Assembly (NCBI RefSeq): GCF_002355515.1
Contig: NZ_AP014809.1
Coordinates: 1,822,501 to 1,886,500 of the forward strand
Length of the DNA stretch: 64,000 nucleotides
Origin: Methylorubrum populi
GTDB lineage: Bacteria; Pseudomonadota; Alphaproteobacteria; Rhizobiales; Beijerinckiaceae
Reading direction: 5' to 3'
Made by a program: the position numbers and the translations under genes. Shown one piece after another: positions 41,633 through 51,952 of the stretch. The notes under the pieces are model-generated. The model saw only the letters and a list, made by a program, of their open reading frames with translations, searched no databases and was not told where the DNA came from. The stretch's first letter is position 1, and the number at the start of each line of letters is the position of its first letter.

Positions 41633-42769
41633 ATGGCCGCTCCCAAGCCCGCCCCGAGCAAGCCTGCCCCGAGGGCCGCTGCCATGCCGACGATGCCGGC
41701 TTCGATGCCCGCTCCCCTGCCCGGTCCGACGGGTCACGGGCTTCCCTCGGGACCGTCCGAGGGAGGCGGCCAGGGCCGCCTCGCGGCCGCCTTCGCCCTG
41801 GCCCTGGCCCTGCACGCCGCGGGACTGCTCGGCATCGCCTACCTGCGCCTGACGCCGCCCTCGCCGCCGGGGGACCAGGAGATCACGATCGATCTCGCGC
41901 CGCAGATGATGGAGGCCGAGACCCAGGCACCCGCCGAAACCCAGCGCTCGGAAGCCATCCCCGAGGAGGCGAAGCCCGAGGGCGAGCCGGAGACGGTCGA
42001 GCCGGTCGAGACGCCGGAGGCGGTGCAGCCGCCCCCGCCCACCGAGATGACGCAGGTGATGCCGGAGGAGGCGGAGCCGCCGCCTCCGCCGCCGGAGGCC
42101 GTTGCCGAGGTTCCGCCCGACACGCCGCCCCCGCCGCCGGAGGAGCAGATCATCGCCTCCGAGGCGCCGGAAGCGGAGCCGCTGGCGCCGCCCCCGCCCG
42201 TGGTCGCGAAGACCGAGCCGCCCAAGCCGGATCCCAAAATCGAGGAGCGCCGCAAGGCCGCGCTGGAGAAGAAGCGCGAGGCCGAGCGCGAGGCGCGCCG
42301 CAAGGAGATCCTGGAGAAGAAGCGCGAGGAGGCCCAGAAGGAGGCGCGGATCAAGGCGGCCAAGGCCAAGGCCGAGCGCGACGCCGCCCGGCGCGCCCAG
42401 GCCGCGCAGGCCGGCAATGCGCAGCGCAACTCCGCCGCGACCTCGCGTCAGAGCGCGACGGGATCGTCCGCCTCGGCCAGCGACCCCAACGCCATGGCGG
42501 CCTGGAAGGGCTCCATCGCCGCGACGATCCGTGGCCGGATGAACCGCGAGGCCGCGGCCGGGACCAGCGGCGGCGTGGCCACGGTGCGGTTCACCGTGAG
42601 CCGCTCCGGCGCGGTGAGCGGCGCGGCCGTGGTCGGCAGCAGCGGGATCAGCGTCATCGATAGCGCCGCGCTCGCGGCGGTGCGCGGCGGCCTTCCGCCC
42701 GCACCCGCCGGTGTGACCCAGCCGAGCCTCGCGGTCACCGTGCCGCTGCGCTTCAGCCCGGGCCGCTGA
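41633..42769 (+). CDS. tonB: TonB-family energy transducer
   Basis: This 378-residue protein transmits proton-motive force to outer-membrane receptors. An unusual ~48-residue Ala/Pro-rich cytoplasmic N-terminus precedes the membrane helix (about 50-71), which keeps the functional His (His61 in LALALHAAGLL). A long Pro/Glu-rich periplasmic spacer, a basic Lys/Arg/Glu coiled-coil stretch (about 200-260, TolA-like) and a TonB C-terminal domain (about 290-375; VATVRFTVSRSGAVSGAAVV) follow. The mixture of TonB-like and TolA-like features makes the label slightly uncertain. Confidence 0.88.
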   Translation: MAAPKPAPSKPAPRAAAMPTMPASMPAPLPGPTGHGLPSGPSEGGGQGRLAAAFALALALHAAGLLGIAYLRLTPPSPPGDQEITIDLAPQMMEAETQAPAETQRSEAIPEEAKPEGEPETVEPVETPEAVQPPPPTEMTQVMPEEAEPPPPPPEAVAEVPPDTPPPPPEEQIIASEAPEAEPLAPPPPVVAKTEPPKPDPKIEERRKAALEKKREAEREARRKEILEKKREEAQKEARIKAAKAKAERDAARRAQAAQAGNAQRNSAATSRQSATGSSASASDPNAMAAWKGSIAATIRGRMNREAAAGTSGGVATVRFTVSRSGAVSGAAVVGSSGISVIDSAALAAVRGGLPPAPAGVTQPSLAVTVPLRFSPGR

Positions 42770-42866
42770 GCCCCGAGCGCCGGATGCGGGCGCTGAAGCC
42801 CGCATCGTTCGCCCCTCCGCCGCGTTGTCCCGCTCACAAGCGGGCGGTGCGGCGGATGAGCGGCGG

Positions 42867-43508
42867 ATGACGGTCTTCTTCACGAGCGACACGCATTTCG
42901 GGGATCCCCGGATATTGCGGATCGACCGCCGCCCTTTCCCGGACCTGCCGACGCACGACGCGGCCCTGGTCGCGGCCTGGAACGCCGTCGTCGGCCCCGA
43001 CGACACCGTCTGGCATCTCGGCGATTTCGCCCTTGGGCCTCCGCCGGAGCGCATCACGGCCCTGCTCGCCGCGCTCCACGGCCGCAAGCATCTCATCATC
43101 GGCAACAACGACGGTCCCGCCACCCTGTCGGCGCCCGGCTGGACCTCGGTGGCGCATTACGCCGAGACCGAGGTCGAGGGCCGCCGGCTCGTGCTGTGCC
43201 ACTACGCGTTCCGGACCTGGAACGGCCTCGGCCGGGGCGCGATCAACCTGCATGGCCATTCCCACGGCCGGCTGAAGCCGATTCCGCGCCAATACGATGC
43301 CGGCGTCGATGCGCAGGGCCTGCATCCGGTCACCCTCGACCAGATTCTCGTCTCCCGGCGCGGCCACGGCGGGCAAGGTCTCGGCCGCGACGGCGCCGTC
43401 GAGAGGCAGGGCCTATCGACAGGGCGATCGATCAAGTCCGAGCCGAGCGAAGGTTCCGCCAAGAAACGACGCAGATCCGATCGAAGACTTTCGGAACCAT
43501 CCGCTTAG
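42867..43508 (+). CDS. Calcineurin-like metallophosphoesterase
   Basis: This 213-residue protein starts at ATG 42867 (MTVFFTSDTHFGDPRIL). Motifs of the two-metal phosphoesterase fold are DTHFGD, HLGDFALG, GNNDG, CHYAFRTWNG and HGHSHG. The C-terminal ~50 residues (after LVSRRG) are basic and low-complexity and may be an extension. Such proteins cleave phosphodiesters or phosphoproteins; the substrate is unknown. Confidence 0.83.
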   Translation: MTVFFTSDTHFGDPRILRIDRRPFPDLPTHDAALVAAWNAVVGPDDTVWHLGDFALGPPPERITALLAALHGRKHLIIGNNDGPATLSAPGWTSVAHYAETEVEGRRLVLCHYAFRTWNGLGRGAINLHGHSHGRLKPIPRQYDAGVDAQGLHPVTLDQILVSRRGHGGQGLGRDGAVERQGLSTGRSIKSEPSEGSAKKRRRSDRRLSEPSA

Positions 43509-43638
43509 CGTCGCCGTTCAAAAGACCGATACGGACGGCGATGCAGGGGCTGCGGCAGTGACGACACTGTGAGTCCCGAAGCGTCGATCGATCCCTGATC
43601 TTCTCACGACTTTTGTTGAACCCAGCGTCGGTCTGCCC

Positions 43639-43965
43639 ATGCGTCACCTCATGCGACACACCGCTCTCACCGGCCTCGTGGCCTCCCTCGTCGGTGTCTC
43701 CCTCGTCTCCTCCGCGCTCGCGGCGCCCGGCTGCATCGACGGCCGCCGCAAGATCCAGGAAGCCAGCGCCCTGCGCTATCAGGCCCGTCAGGAGGCGCGG
43801 CTCGGCAATCACGACCGGGTCTGCGAGACCCTCGACGAGATCGGTGACCGCTATCACGAGGCCCAGGACGCCTTCGAGGATTGCGGGGCCGACATCGTCT
43901 CGATCGACCTGCGCAGCGAACTTCGCTCCCTGCGCGTCGCCAAGCACGTGAATCGCTGCGACTGA
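43639..43965 (+). CDS. Small secreted protein with four cysteines
   Basis: This 108-residue protein has a signal peptide (ALTGLVASLVGVSLVSSALA, cleaved at about ALA-AP) and a mature helical domain with Cys32, 62, 82 and 107, enough for two disulfides. No known family is evident. It is likely periplasmic. Coding potential is supported by a clean signal peptide and balanced composition; no ribosome-binding site is obvious. Confidence 0.65.
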   Translation: MRHLMRHTALTGLVASLVGVSLVSSALAAPGCIDGRRKIQEASALRYQARQEARLGNHDRVCETLDEIGDRYHEAQDAFEDCGADIVSIDLRSELRSLRVAKHVNRCD

Positions 43966-44144
43966 GCGAGGGCACCTCCGCCCTCGACAGGACTGGACGC
44001 AACGCGGTGTTGCGAAAGCCGGAATCGCCCCGGGGACGGGTGTGGTCCCGCACCGCGAAGCGCTGCCTTAAGGCGCAGGTTCATCCCATCGAAACGACTC
44101 GCTTCGCGCCGGACGAAACCTCTCATCTCCCTCAGGATTTTGCC

Positions 44145-44285
44145 ATGATCACCACCGACAGCACCCTGCGCCAGCCCTCCGCCGAGATGCGGACCGGCCC
44201 GTCCTTCACCGCGGCCCTCTGCGGGTTCCTCGGCAGCACGGTTGCGACGACGATGGTGATGTTCCTGCTCAGCAGCAGCGTCTGA
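44145..44285 (+). CDS. Small hydrophobic peptide, single membrane segment
   Basis: A 46-residue reading frame with a C-terminal membrane segment (AALCGFLGSTVATTMVMFLL). The ATG at 44145 follows TCAGGATTTTGCC, a usable ribosome-binding site. The frame continues far upstream, but that portion shows no protein character. I do not recognise a family. Confidence 0.5.
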   Translation: MITTDSTLRQPSAEMRTGPSFTAALCGFLGSTVATTMVMFLLSSSV

Positions 44286-44340
44286 TCCGCCGCAACAGGC
44301 GCAGGTCCGGTGTCAGGACCCGACCCTCAAGGCACGATTG

Positions 44341-44583
44341 TCACGGCGCGACCGACCACAGGCGGCTGCGAGAGAACAGCATATCCGGATTGCCGACCGG
44401 CATGGCCGCCTTCGGCGCCGGGCAGCGCGGGGGCGTCTCGGGGCGCGGCGCTGGCGTGACCGCCGCCTGAGCGGCCGGCACGAGACCCAGCCGCAACTGC
44501 ACCGTCGGATGCCGCGCGGCGGTGATGGTGACGACGCCGGCGATGATGCAGCCGGCCATCAATCCGAGGAAGAAGTTCGTCAT
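44341..44583 (-). CDS. Small membrane-anchored hypothetical protein
   Basis: This 80-residue protein starts at ATG 44583 with an N-terminal membrane segment (FFLGLMAGCIIAGVVTITAA) followed by a Pro/Ala-rich tail ending in SRLWSVAP. It has no recognisable domain. It converges on the 46-residue peptide gene, 55 bp apart. Confidence 0.5.
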   Translation of the reverse strand: MTNFFLGLMAGCIIAGVVTITAARHPTVQLRLGLVPAAQAAVTPAPRPETPPRCPAPKAAMPVGNPDMLFSRSRLWSVAP

Positions 44584-44759
44584 CTGAAGCGGGTTCCGAA
44601 CCCGGTGCGGCGCGGTTGGGCGACGAGGCCGGCCACGGCGAAGCACTCTCCCCCTTTCGGGGCGCCAATGGGGCAGAACCGTTGCATACGGGCTTTTAAC
44701 AAACCGGATGCATGATTCGTCTGCGACCGGCCGAGGGCGGCGCAGGGAGAACTCCGATC

Positions 44760-45134
44760 ATGCAGTACGCGGCCAATGCCTACGCGAAAGTCGCCCGCGT
44801 GGCGCTCTCGCCTCGGGAAGCCGAAGCCGCCGTTCTGCTGAAGGCCGCCGGACGTCTCCAAGCCCTCGGATCGCAGGTCGAGACGGGGCCGGCCCTCAAC
44901 GAGGCCCTCAACTTCAATCAGCGGGTCTGGACGATTCTGGCTTCCGCCGCGACCGAGCCGAGCAGCCCGCTGCCGGTCGAGGTGCGCAACGGCATGGCCC
45001 AGCTCTCGACCTACGTGTTCCACACGATCATGGACACGATGATCGAGCCGACGACGGCGAAGATCGAGGCGCTGGTTTCGCTCAACAATCACATCGCGGC
45101 AGGTCTCCAGGGCGATGCCGGACCGGGGGCCTGA
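44760..45134 (+). CDS. flaF: Flagellar biosynthesis regulator FlaF
   Basis: This 124-residue protein (ATG 44760, MQYAANAYAKVA) matches FlaF of alphaproteobacteria: SPREAEAAVLLKAAGRLQAL, ALNFNQRVWTILASAAT, LPVEVRNGMAQLSTYVF and LVSLNNHIAAGLQ. FlaF and FlbT oppositely control flagellin translation. No flbT or flagellin gene lies in the window, so this copy is isolated except for the FlaG-like gene ahead. Minimal regulatory information is visible. Confidence 0.88.
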   Translation: MQYAANAYAKVARVALSPREAEAAVLLKAAGRLQALGSQVETGPALNEALNFNQRVWTILASAATEPSSPLPVEVRNGMAQLSTYVFHTIMDTMIEPTTAKIEALVSLNNHIAAGLQGDAGPGA

Positions 45135-45453
45135 CCCGGCCCGCCCAACCGGCCGAAGCCCTCGGCCGGATCTGAGTCGAGGCGCGCGAGGCGATCGCCG
45201 CGCCCCGCGTCCGGGCCGACCGCACCGAGTCGGTGTCTCTAGGCTGATCTCTCCAAGCCGATGCTCCGACGCGCCCGGCCTGTGACCGAAGCGAGCATCT
45301 CTCTGATCGGAGGGCGGCCTCGCCGAACGCATTGACGCGGCCGGACGCTGCGCGCGGTCCGCCCGCGGACCTCACCTGATCTCCGGACACGTCCCGGCAG
45401 CGCTCGCCCCGCCCTCGGCGAACCCTTCACGGTGCCGGCGCGACCGAATGCGC
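45135..45453. other. Gene-free region between flaF and FlaG-like gene
   Basis: This 319-bp convergent region holds no supported gene. A stem CCGGCCGA/TCGGCCGG (45149-45169) just past flaF is a terminator candidate without a T-run. Confidence 0.35.
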
Positions 45454-45801
45454 TCAGGCGGTCTTGGCGACGCGCTCGCCCGGATAGGGCGTTGTTTCCC
45501 GCGCGTAGGCGCGCGCCTTGAGGATCACCTCGTCGGGGATCTGCATCACCACGTCCCCGGTCTGCGGATCGGTGACCCGGAAGACGAGGCTCTCGCTCTC
45601 CGCATCGCGGATATAGGCGCGCCGTTCCGGTTCGGTGGGCTTCGTCTCGGTGCTCTCCGGGCTCACCGCGATGGTGACGGCCGGATCGAGCAGGCGGGAG
45701 GCTGGAGCTTGGTCGCGGACGGTCTCGGCGACGGGGCGAATGGGGGTGACCGGTGTGGTGGAGAGAGGCGGCGTCGTGGCCGCGGCCCTGATCGTGTCCA
45801 T
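45454..45801 (-). CDS. FlaG-like flagellar protein
   Basis: This 115-residue protein has a low-complexity Thr/Pro-rich N-terminus and a C-terminal domain with SLVFRVTDPQTGDVVMQIPDEVILKARAY, the pattern of FlaG-family proteins (FRVVDPETGEVIRQIP). FlaG proteins affect filament length in some bacteria. It faces flaF tail-to-tail, which supports a motility connection. Confidence 0.65.
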   Translation of the reverse strand: MDTIRAAATTPPLSTTPVTPIRPVAETVRDQAPASRLLDPAVTIAVSPESTETKPTEPERRAYIRDAESESLVFRVTDPQTGDVVMQIPDEVILKARAYARETTPYPGERVAKTA

Positions 45802-45972
45802 GGCTGCATTCCTTCGAGTTCCGGCACAGGGCCGGTCCTCAGGAAATTGCGTCCGTCGCTACCGGAGTCTTAAGGCCGGCGGCTTGTCCCCCGACAACGG
45901 CCGCCAGCCTGACTGAACCGTAAAGATTGCCTGAAGATTTTTCATGAAACGCGTCGGCGGACGCCTCACCTG

Positions 45973-46001
45973 GGATGGCTGCCCTTTCCGGGCAGCCATC
46001 C
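45973..46001 (-). terminator. Strong hairpin downstream of thiC
   Basis: GGATGGCTGCCC-TTTCC-GGGCAGCCATCC is a perfect 12-bp stem 31 bp past the thiC stop. No T-run follows on the minus strand, so termination is probable but not certain. Confidence 0.55.
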
Positions 46002-46032
46002 TCCGTTCGTCATCCTTCGTGCGTGGCGCCGT

Positions 46033-48100
<2,068 letters not shown>

Positions 48101-48106
48101 GGTTCC

Positions 48107-48135
48107 AACCTCTTCCCTGCCGCGATCCTTGTCAA
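48107..48135 (-). promoter_or_regulatory. Candidate thiC promoter
   Basis: A perfect TTGACA (48135-48130) lies 17 bp before GAGGTT (48112-48107), a weak -10. Transcription would begin near 48100, exactly at the 5' end of the riboswitch, which supports the call. Confidence 0.45.
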
Positions 48136-48372
48136 TGCATCGCCGAAGCAGGCCGATTCGGAGGAAACATTTTTCCGCTTCGGAGGGCGTCCCCTGTCAC
48201 GGCAGGAGCACAGCGCGAAGCTTGATCGGTTGCCGCGGATCCGAGCCACGCTTTCGACGAAAAACTCACCAATTGCGGCGGCAACTCCCGTTTTGCGGCC
48301 GCCTGATGCGGCATGGGTGTGGATGACGTCCGCTCGGCGGGTGGCCATGCGCCCGCCTTTTCGCGACACACG
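48136..48372. other. Intergenic region between the thiC promoter and a small gene
   Basis: I see no supported gene or conserved signal here. Confidence 0.25.
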
Positions 48373-48633
48373 ATGGCGATGAGCACGATCATCCCTTTCC
48401 GCCGCCCTGCCCCCGCGACGCCGGTCCGCACCGGCTGCGACGTGGCGGCCGTCGCGGGCGACCTTCTGGTCGTGCTGGATCAGCTCGAGGGGCTGGTGGC
48501 GCGGGCGGCCCACATGGACCGGCCGCGGATCGAGGTGGAGCGCAGCGTGCAGCACCTGCTCGACGCGATCAGCGCGGTCGAGCGGGCCTCGGACACGCTG
48601 GGCGAGGGCGGCAGCATCTCCGAGCCGGCCTGA
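48373..48633 (+). CDS. Hypothetical small protein
   Basis: A possible 86-residue protein (ATG 48373 or 48379) with a Pro-rich start and a helical, acidic body: AAVAGDLLVVLDQLEGLV, then QHLLDAISAVERASD. The amphipathic helix pattern looks like real coding DNA, but no family is recognised. It converges on the HlyIII gene. Confidence 0.5.
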   Translation: MAMSTIIPFRRPAPATPVRTGCDVAAVAGDLLVVLDQLEGLVARAAHMDRPRIEVERSVQHLLDAISAVERASDTLGEGGSISEPA

Positions 48634-48642
48634 TCGACAGGC

Positions 48643-49320
48643 TCAAGCGGCGTTCAGAACGCTCGTGATGATCGTTCCGTAGTGGCACGCGGTCGCGGCG
48701 AGCACGAAGGCGTGCCAGATCGCGTTCTGGAACGGCAGGCTCCGCCAGACGTGAAACACCACGCCCACGGAGTAGAGCAGGCCGCCGACCGCGAGGAAGC
48801 TAAGCGCCGACGGGCTGAGCCCCGAGATCACTGATTCGTAGGCGAGCACGCCGCTCCAGCCGAGCATCAGGTAGAGCACGATCGAGACCCGGTCCCAGCG
48901 GCCGGGCATCAGGATCTTGATGGCGATGCCGGCGAGCGCCACCGTCCAGATCAGGGCGAGCAGGGTCCAGGCGACGGGGCCGGATCCCACCAGCGCCACC
49001 ACCGGCGTGTAGGTGCCGGCGATCATCAGATAGATGAAGGCATGGTCGAGCCGTCGCAGGATCCACTTGCGCGGGCTCACCGGCCACATGTTGTAGGCGG
49101 CGGATGCACCGAGCATCGCCAGCATCGCGGTACCGTAGACCAGCAGAGAGGCGCGCTCGATCCAGCCGAGATGCGTCAAAGTCGCCGTGATGATCAAGCA
49201 GATCGCGCCGAGAAGACCGAGGGCGAGGCCGGCGATGTGAACCGCACCGTCGGCGCGCAATTCGCGCGGCGTGTAGTTCCAGGTCAGCGCAAGCGGGCGT
49301 CCGTCCTCGGCCAGAAACAT
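48643..49320 (-). CDS. Hemolysin III / PAQR-family membrane protein
   Basis: This ~225-residue protein has seven membrane segments. It starts at ATG 49320, preceded by AGCAGAGG; the frame extends to a TTG at 49383. Family signatures are ELRADGAVHIAG, LDHAFIYLMIAGTYTPV (zinc-ligand Asp region) and IWHAFVLAATACHY (HxxxxxxxxH with two of the metal-site His). The first metal-ligand His after TM2 is replaced by Asn (SAAYNMW). Bacterial members are poorly characterised; hydrolase or membrane-stress functions are suggested for the superfamily. Confidence 0.87.
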   Translation of the reverse strand: MFLAEDGRPLALTWNYTPRELRADGAVHIAGLALGLLGAICLIITATLTHLGWIERASLLVYGTAMLAMLGASAAYNMWPVSPRKWILRRLDHAFIYLMIAGTYTPVVALVGSGPVAWTLLALIWTVALAGIAIKILMPGRWDRVSIVLYLMLGWSGVLAYESVISGLSPSALSFLAVGGLLYSVGVVFHVWRSLPFQNAIWHAFVLAATACHYGTIITSVLNAA

Positions 49321-49698
49321 CCTCTGCTCCCGTGTTGGCGAGGTATTCAATTCTATAGAAGGGCGAGTCGTTCCATCCTCCAACTACCGAGAAAGCCGTC
49401 TTCCACCGAAATTGCCTGTGCGACGACTGGCCGCCAACCATTGCGCCGCAGGATAAGGCGAATTTTATGCTGCATCGCAGTCAGCCAGGCCGCTGTTTCC
49501 AGCATCGGGACCGACGGCGACGGTTTCGTGACCCTGCCCGGCTGCCGAGGCAGATTTCACGCCAGACGGGCGGGATGATGCGGGCGCGTCCGTTACCAAA
49601 TCCGGTCGCCCCGTTCGGGCGATGGATTTGCGCTTCGGTCAGATCCCGTCATGCCTCGCGCGACGGGCCTCCTCGGACGCCGCGCGCGCCGGCCCGGC
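49321..49698. other. Intergenic region HlyIII-ctaA, with terminator-like stem
   Basis: This 378-bp region holds no supported gene. CAAATCC...CGCCC-loop-GGGCG...GGATTTG (49597-49630) is an inverted repeat about 70 bp past ctaA's stop and may terminate it. TATAGAAT (minus strand, near 49355) is a possible -10 for the HlyIII gene. Confidence 0.4.
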
Positions 49699-50844
49699 TC
49701 ATGCGCCGCGGCCGGCGAGCGTTTCGAGGCCGATCGGCACGTCCTCCGCCTCGGGCGCGGCGGCGGCGGGAACGCCCAGACTGAGGCGGGCATGGACGGT
49801 CGCCATGATCAGCACCGCCATGGCGAAGACCTGATGCGCGAGCCCGGCCCAGAGCGGCACCTGCAGGAGCAGGGTCACGATGCCGAGGCCCATCTGCGCC
49901 AGCGCCAGCACCGCCACCCCGATCGCCCGGCCGGCCGCGCTGCCGGGCGCCGCCCGGCTGGCCTGGACCGCGTGGGCGATCGCCGCCAGCACCAGGAGAT
50001 AGGCGAAGAGGCGGTGGTTGAACTGCACCAGGGCAAGGTTGTCGACGAAGTTCTCGATCAGCGGGACCTTGTCGAACAGCACCCGGGCCGGCGGCACGAG
50101 GGTGCCGTCCATGTCGGGCCAGGTGTTGTAGAGAAGGCCCGCCTTCGAGCCGGCGACGAGCCCGCCGAGCCAGATCTGGACCAGCACCAGCACCGGCAGC
50201 AGGCCGGCGAAGAACCGCACCGGCTCGGGTGCGGGGGCGAGCGCCCGGGGGCGGGTGCCGGCGGCGAGCCAGACGAGGCCGGCCAGGATCAGGCTCGCGG
50301 TGGTGAGGTGGAGCGCGAGCTTGAGCGGCGCCACCGCCGTCATGCCGGGCTGGAGGCCCGAGGCGACCATGATCCAGCCGATCGCGCCCTGGAGCCCGCC
50401 GAGCAGGCCCAGCCCGAGCAGGCCGAGCAGCAGGCGCCGCCCGAGCATGCCGCGGATCCAGAACCACGCGAAGGGCAGGAAGAACAGGAGGCCGACGATC
50501 CGCCCGAGCAGGCGGTGGCCCCATTCCCACCAGTAGAGCGTCTTGAATCCGTCGAGGCCGATGCCCTGGTTGAGGATGCGGTATTGCGGGGTGTCGCGGT
50601 ACTTGTCGAACTCCACCGCCCAGTCGCCGGCGCTGAGCGGCGGGACCACGCCGGTCACCGGCCGCCACTCGGTGATCGAGAGCCCCGAGCCGGTGAGCCG
50701 CGTCGCGCCGCCGACGGCGACCATCGCCACCACGAGCACGGCGAGCAGGTAGAGCCACGCGCGCACCGCACTCTGTCCGGGGCGGTACGCGGCCGCCGGG
50801 ACGGCATCGAAGCGGTCAAGGGGCGGGTTTGTCGACAGTTTCAT
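49699..50844 (-). CDS. ctaA: Heme A synthase (COX15/CtaA)
   Basis: This ~381-residue integral membrane enzyme oxidises heme O to heme A for cytochrome c oxidase. It has eight predicted membrane segments. GGATRLTGSGLSITEWRPVTGVVPP near the N-terminus, WWEWGHRLLGRIVGL (heme-ligand His) and QFNHRLFAYLLVL (second-half His) are family hallmarks. The ATG at 50844 (MKLSTNPPLD) is preferred over a TTG at 50859. No other cytochrome oxidase genes lie in the window. Confidence 0.96.
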   Translation of the reverse strand: MKLSTNPPLDRFDAVPAAAYRPGQSAVRAWLYLLAVLVVAMVAVGGATRLTGSGLSITEWRPVTGVVPPLSAGDWAVEFDKYRDTPQYRILNQGIGLDGFKTLYWWEWGHRLLGRIVGLLFFLPFAWFWIRGMLGRRLLLGLLGLGLLGGLQGAIGWIMVASGLQPGMTAVAPLKLALHLTTASLILAGLVWLAAGTRPRALAPAPEPVRFFAGLLPVLVLVQIWLGGLVAGSKAGLLYNTWPDMDGTLVPPARVLFDKVPLIENFVDNLALVQFNHRLFAYLLVLAAIAHAVQASRAAPGSAAGRAIGVAVLALAQMGLGIVTLLLQVPLWAGLAHQVFAMAVLIMATVHARLSLGVPAAAAPEAEDVPIGLETLAGRGA

Positions 50845-51027
50845 GGTCTCGCGCGTCAAGTCCGGCGGCCGGGATCGTTCGGGTGTGGCTTACGGGAAGC
50901 GCCCCCCCGCGCGCAACGCGGCCTATGACGCAGGCCCCCTGCATTGCGGCGCCCGGGCGGGACCGGTACGACCCGTCTCGGCGCGCGGACCGGCGCGCCG
51001 TCCCGACGCGAGAGAACGAAGGCCCCC

Positions 51028-51234
51028 ATGCGCCGCCGCACGCGCACCCTGCTCGGAACCTTCGGGATCCTGGCCTTCGTGATCGTCTACGCGCCGCTCG
51101 CCATGGCGCTCGCCGACAGCCGCATCTCGCAAACCCATCCGGCGGTGCAGACGGTGATCTACTCGATCCTCGGCATCGCCTGGATCTTCCCGCTGATGCC
51201 GCTGATCCGCTGGATGGACCGTCCGGACGATTAG
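51028..51234 (+). CDS. DUF2842 small membrane protein
   Basis: This 68-residue protein (ATG 51028, MRRRTRTLLGTFGILAFVIVY) has two membrane segments, VVYAPLAMALAD-like spacing and the terminal PLIRWMDRP typical of DUF2842, an alphaproteobacterial family of unknown function. It is divergent from ctaA, which is common in related genomes. Confidence 0.8.
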   Translation: MRRRTRTLLGTFGILAFVIVYAPLAMALADSRISQTHPAVQTVIYSILGIAWIFPLMPLIRWMDRPDD

Positions 51235-51344
51235 GCCTTCGAACGCAGACGGACACGGCGGGCCCCTTTTTTCGCCGCACTCGCTGGCGAAAAGGCGGGA
51301 CGTCCTACGCTCAAGGTTCGTCTTCCGAAGGTCGCCCGCCACCC

Positions 51345-51791
51345 ATGCGCCCCTCCCCGCGCCGTCCCGCGCTTTCGTTCCGGCCGCATCTCCTCGTCGC
51401 CTCGCTCGTGATCCTCGCCGCGCCGCTCGCCGTCCTCAGCGCCGCCGCCCAGGGAACACCGCGCTCGATGGCCGAGTGCGAGCGGCTGAAGAACGACCTC
51501 GCCTACAACCAGTGCCTCGCGATGTTCGGCCCACCCGCCCGCAACGTCGCCAGCGGCGGCGGCTATGTCAGCGGGAACGACGCCCCCGCCAGCACCTCCT
51601 CCGTCGCCTCGACCGCGACGATTCCCGGCATTCCCTCGATCGAGGAGCCCGATGTCGAGCCGGTGCGGCGCCGCGGACGGCGCTCCGGCCGCCGCGGGCG
51701 GGCCAGCGCCAGCTTCGATGTCGGCAGCGCCGATGTCGGGACGGGGGAATCGGAGGGCGGCTCGTCGCGCTCGCGCCGTCGGCGCCGCTAA
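51345..51791 (+). CDS. Secreted protein with Arg-rich C-terminus
   Basis: This 148-residue protein has a signal peptide (LLVASLVILAAPLAVLSAAAQ), a short conserved-looking core (SMAECERLKNDLAYNQCLAMFG, two Cys) and a Ser/Gly/Arg-rich disordered tail ending in SRSRRRRR. It is likely periplasmic. The core resembles small unnamed alphaproteobacterial proteins that follow DUF2842, but I cannot name a family. Confidence 0.65.
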   Translation: MRPSPRRPALSFRPHLLVASLVILAAPLAVLSAAAQGTPRSMAECERLKNDLAYNQCLAMFGPPARNVASGGGYVSGNDAPASTSSVASTATIPGIPSIEEPDVEPVRRRGRRSGRRGRASASFDVGSADVGTGESEGGSSRSRRRRR

Positions 51792-51866
51792 CGCGTCTTC
51801 CGTGTAACGAATCCGGAGCGACACTTTCGTATCGTTTCCGGGTGATGACTTGAGGACGGCCGCCGT

Positions 51867-51898
51867 CCCCTCCTCTCCCCGCGCGCAGGGAGAGGGGA
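51867..51898. repeat. GC-rich palindrome (CCTCTCCC/GGGAGAGG)
   Basis: A short stem CCCCTCCTCTCCC...AGGGAGAGGGG between convergent genes, of the same type as the repeat at 22857. It may also act as a transcription stop. Confidence 0.5.
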
Positions 51899-51952
51899 AG
51901 CCGCTGCAACTAATCTGATTAACTGGAAATGCTCTGAGACGATCGTCGCCGC

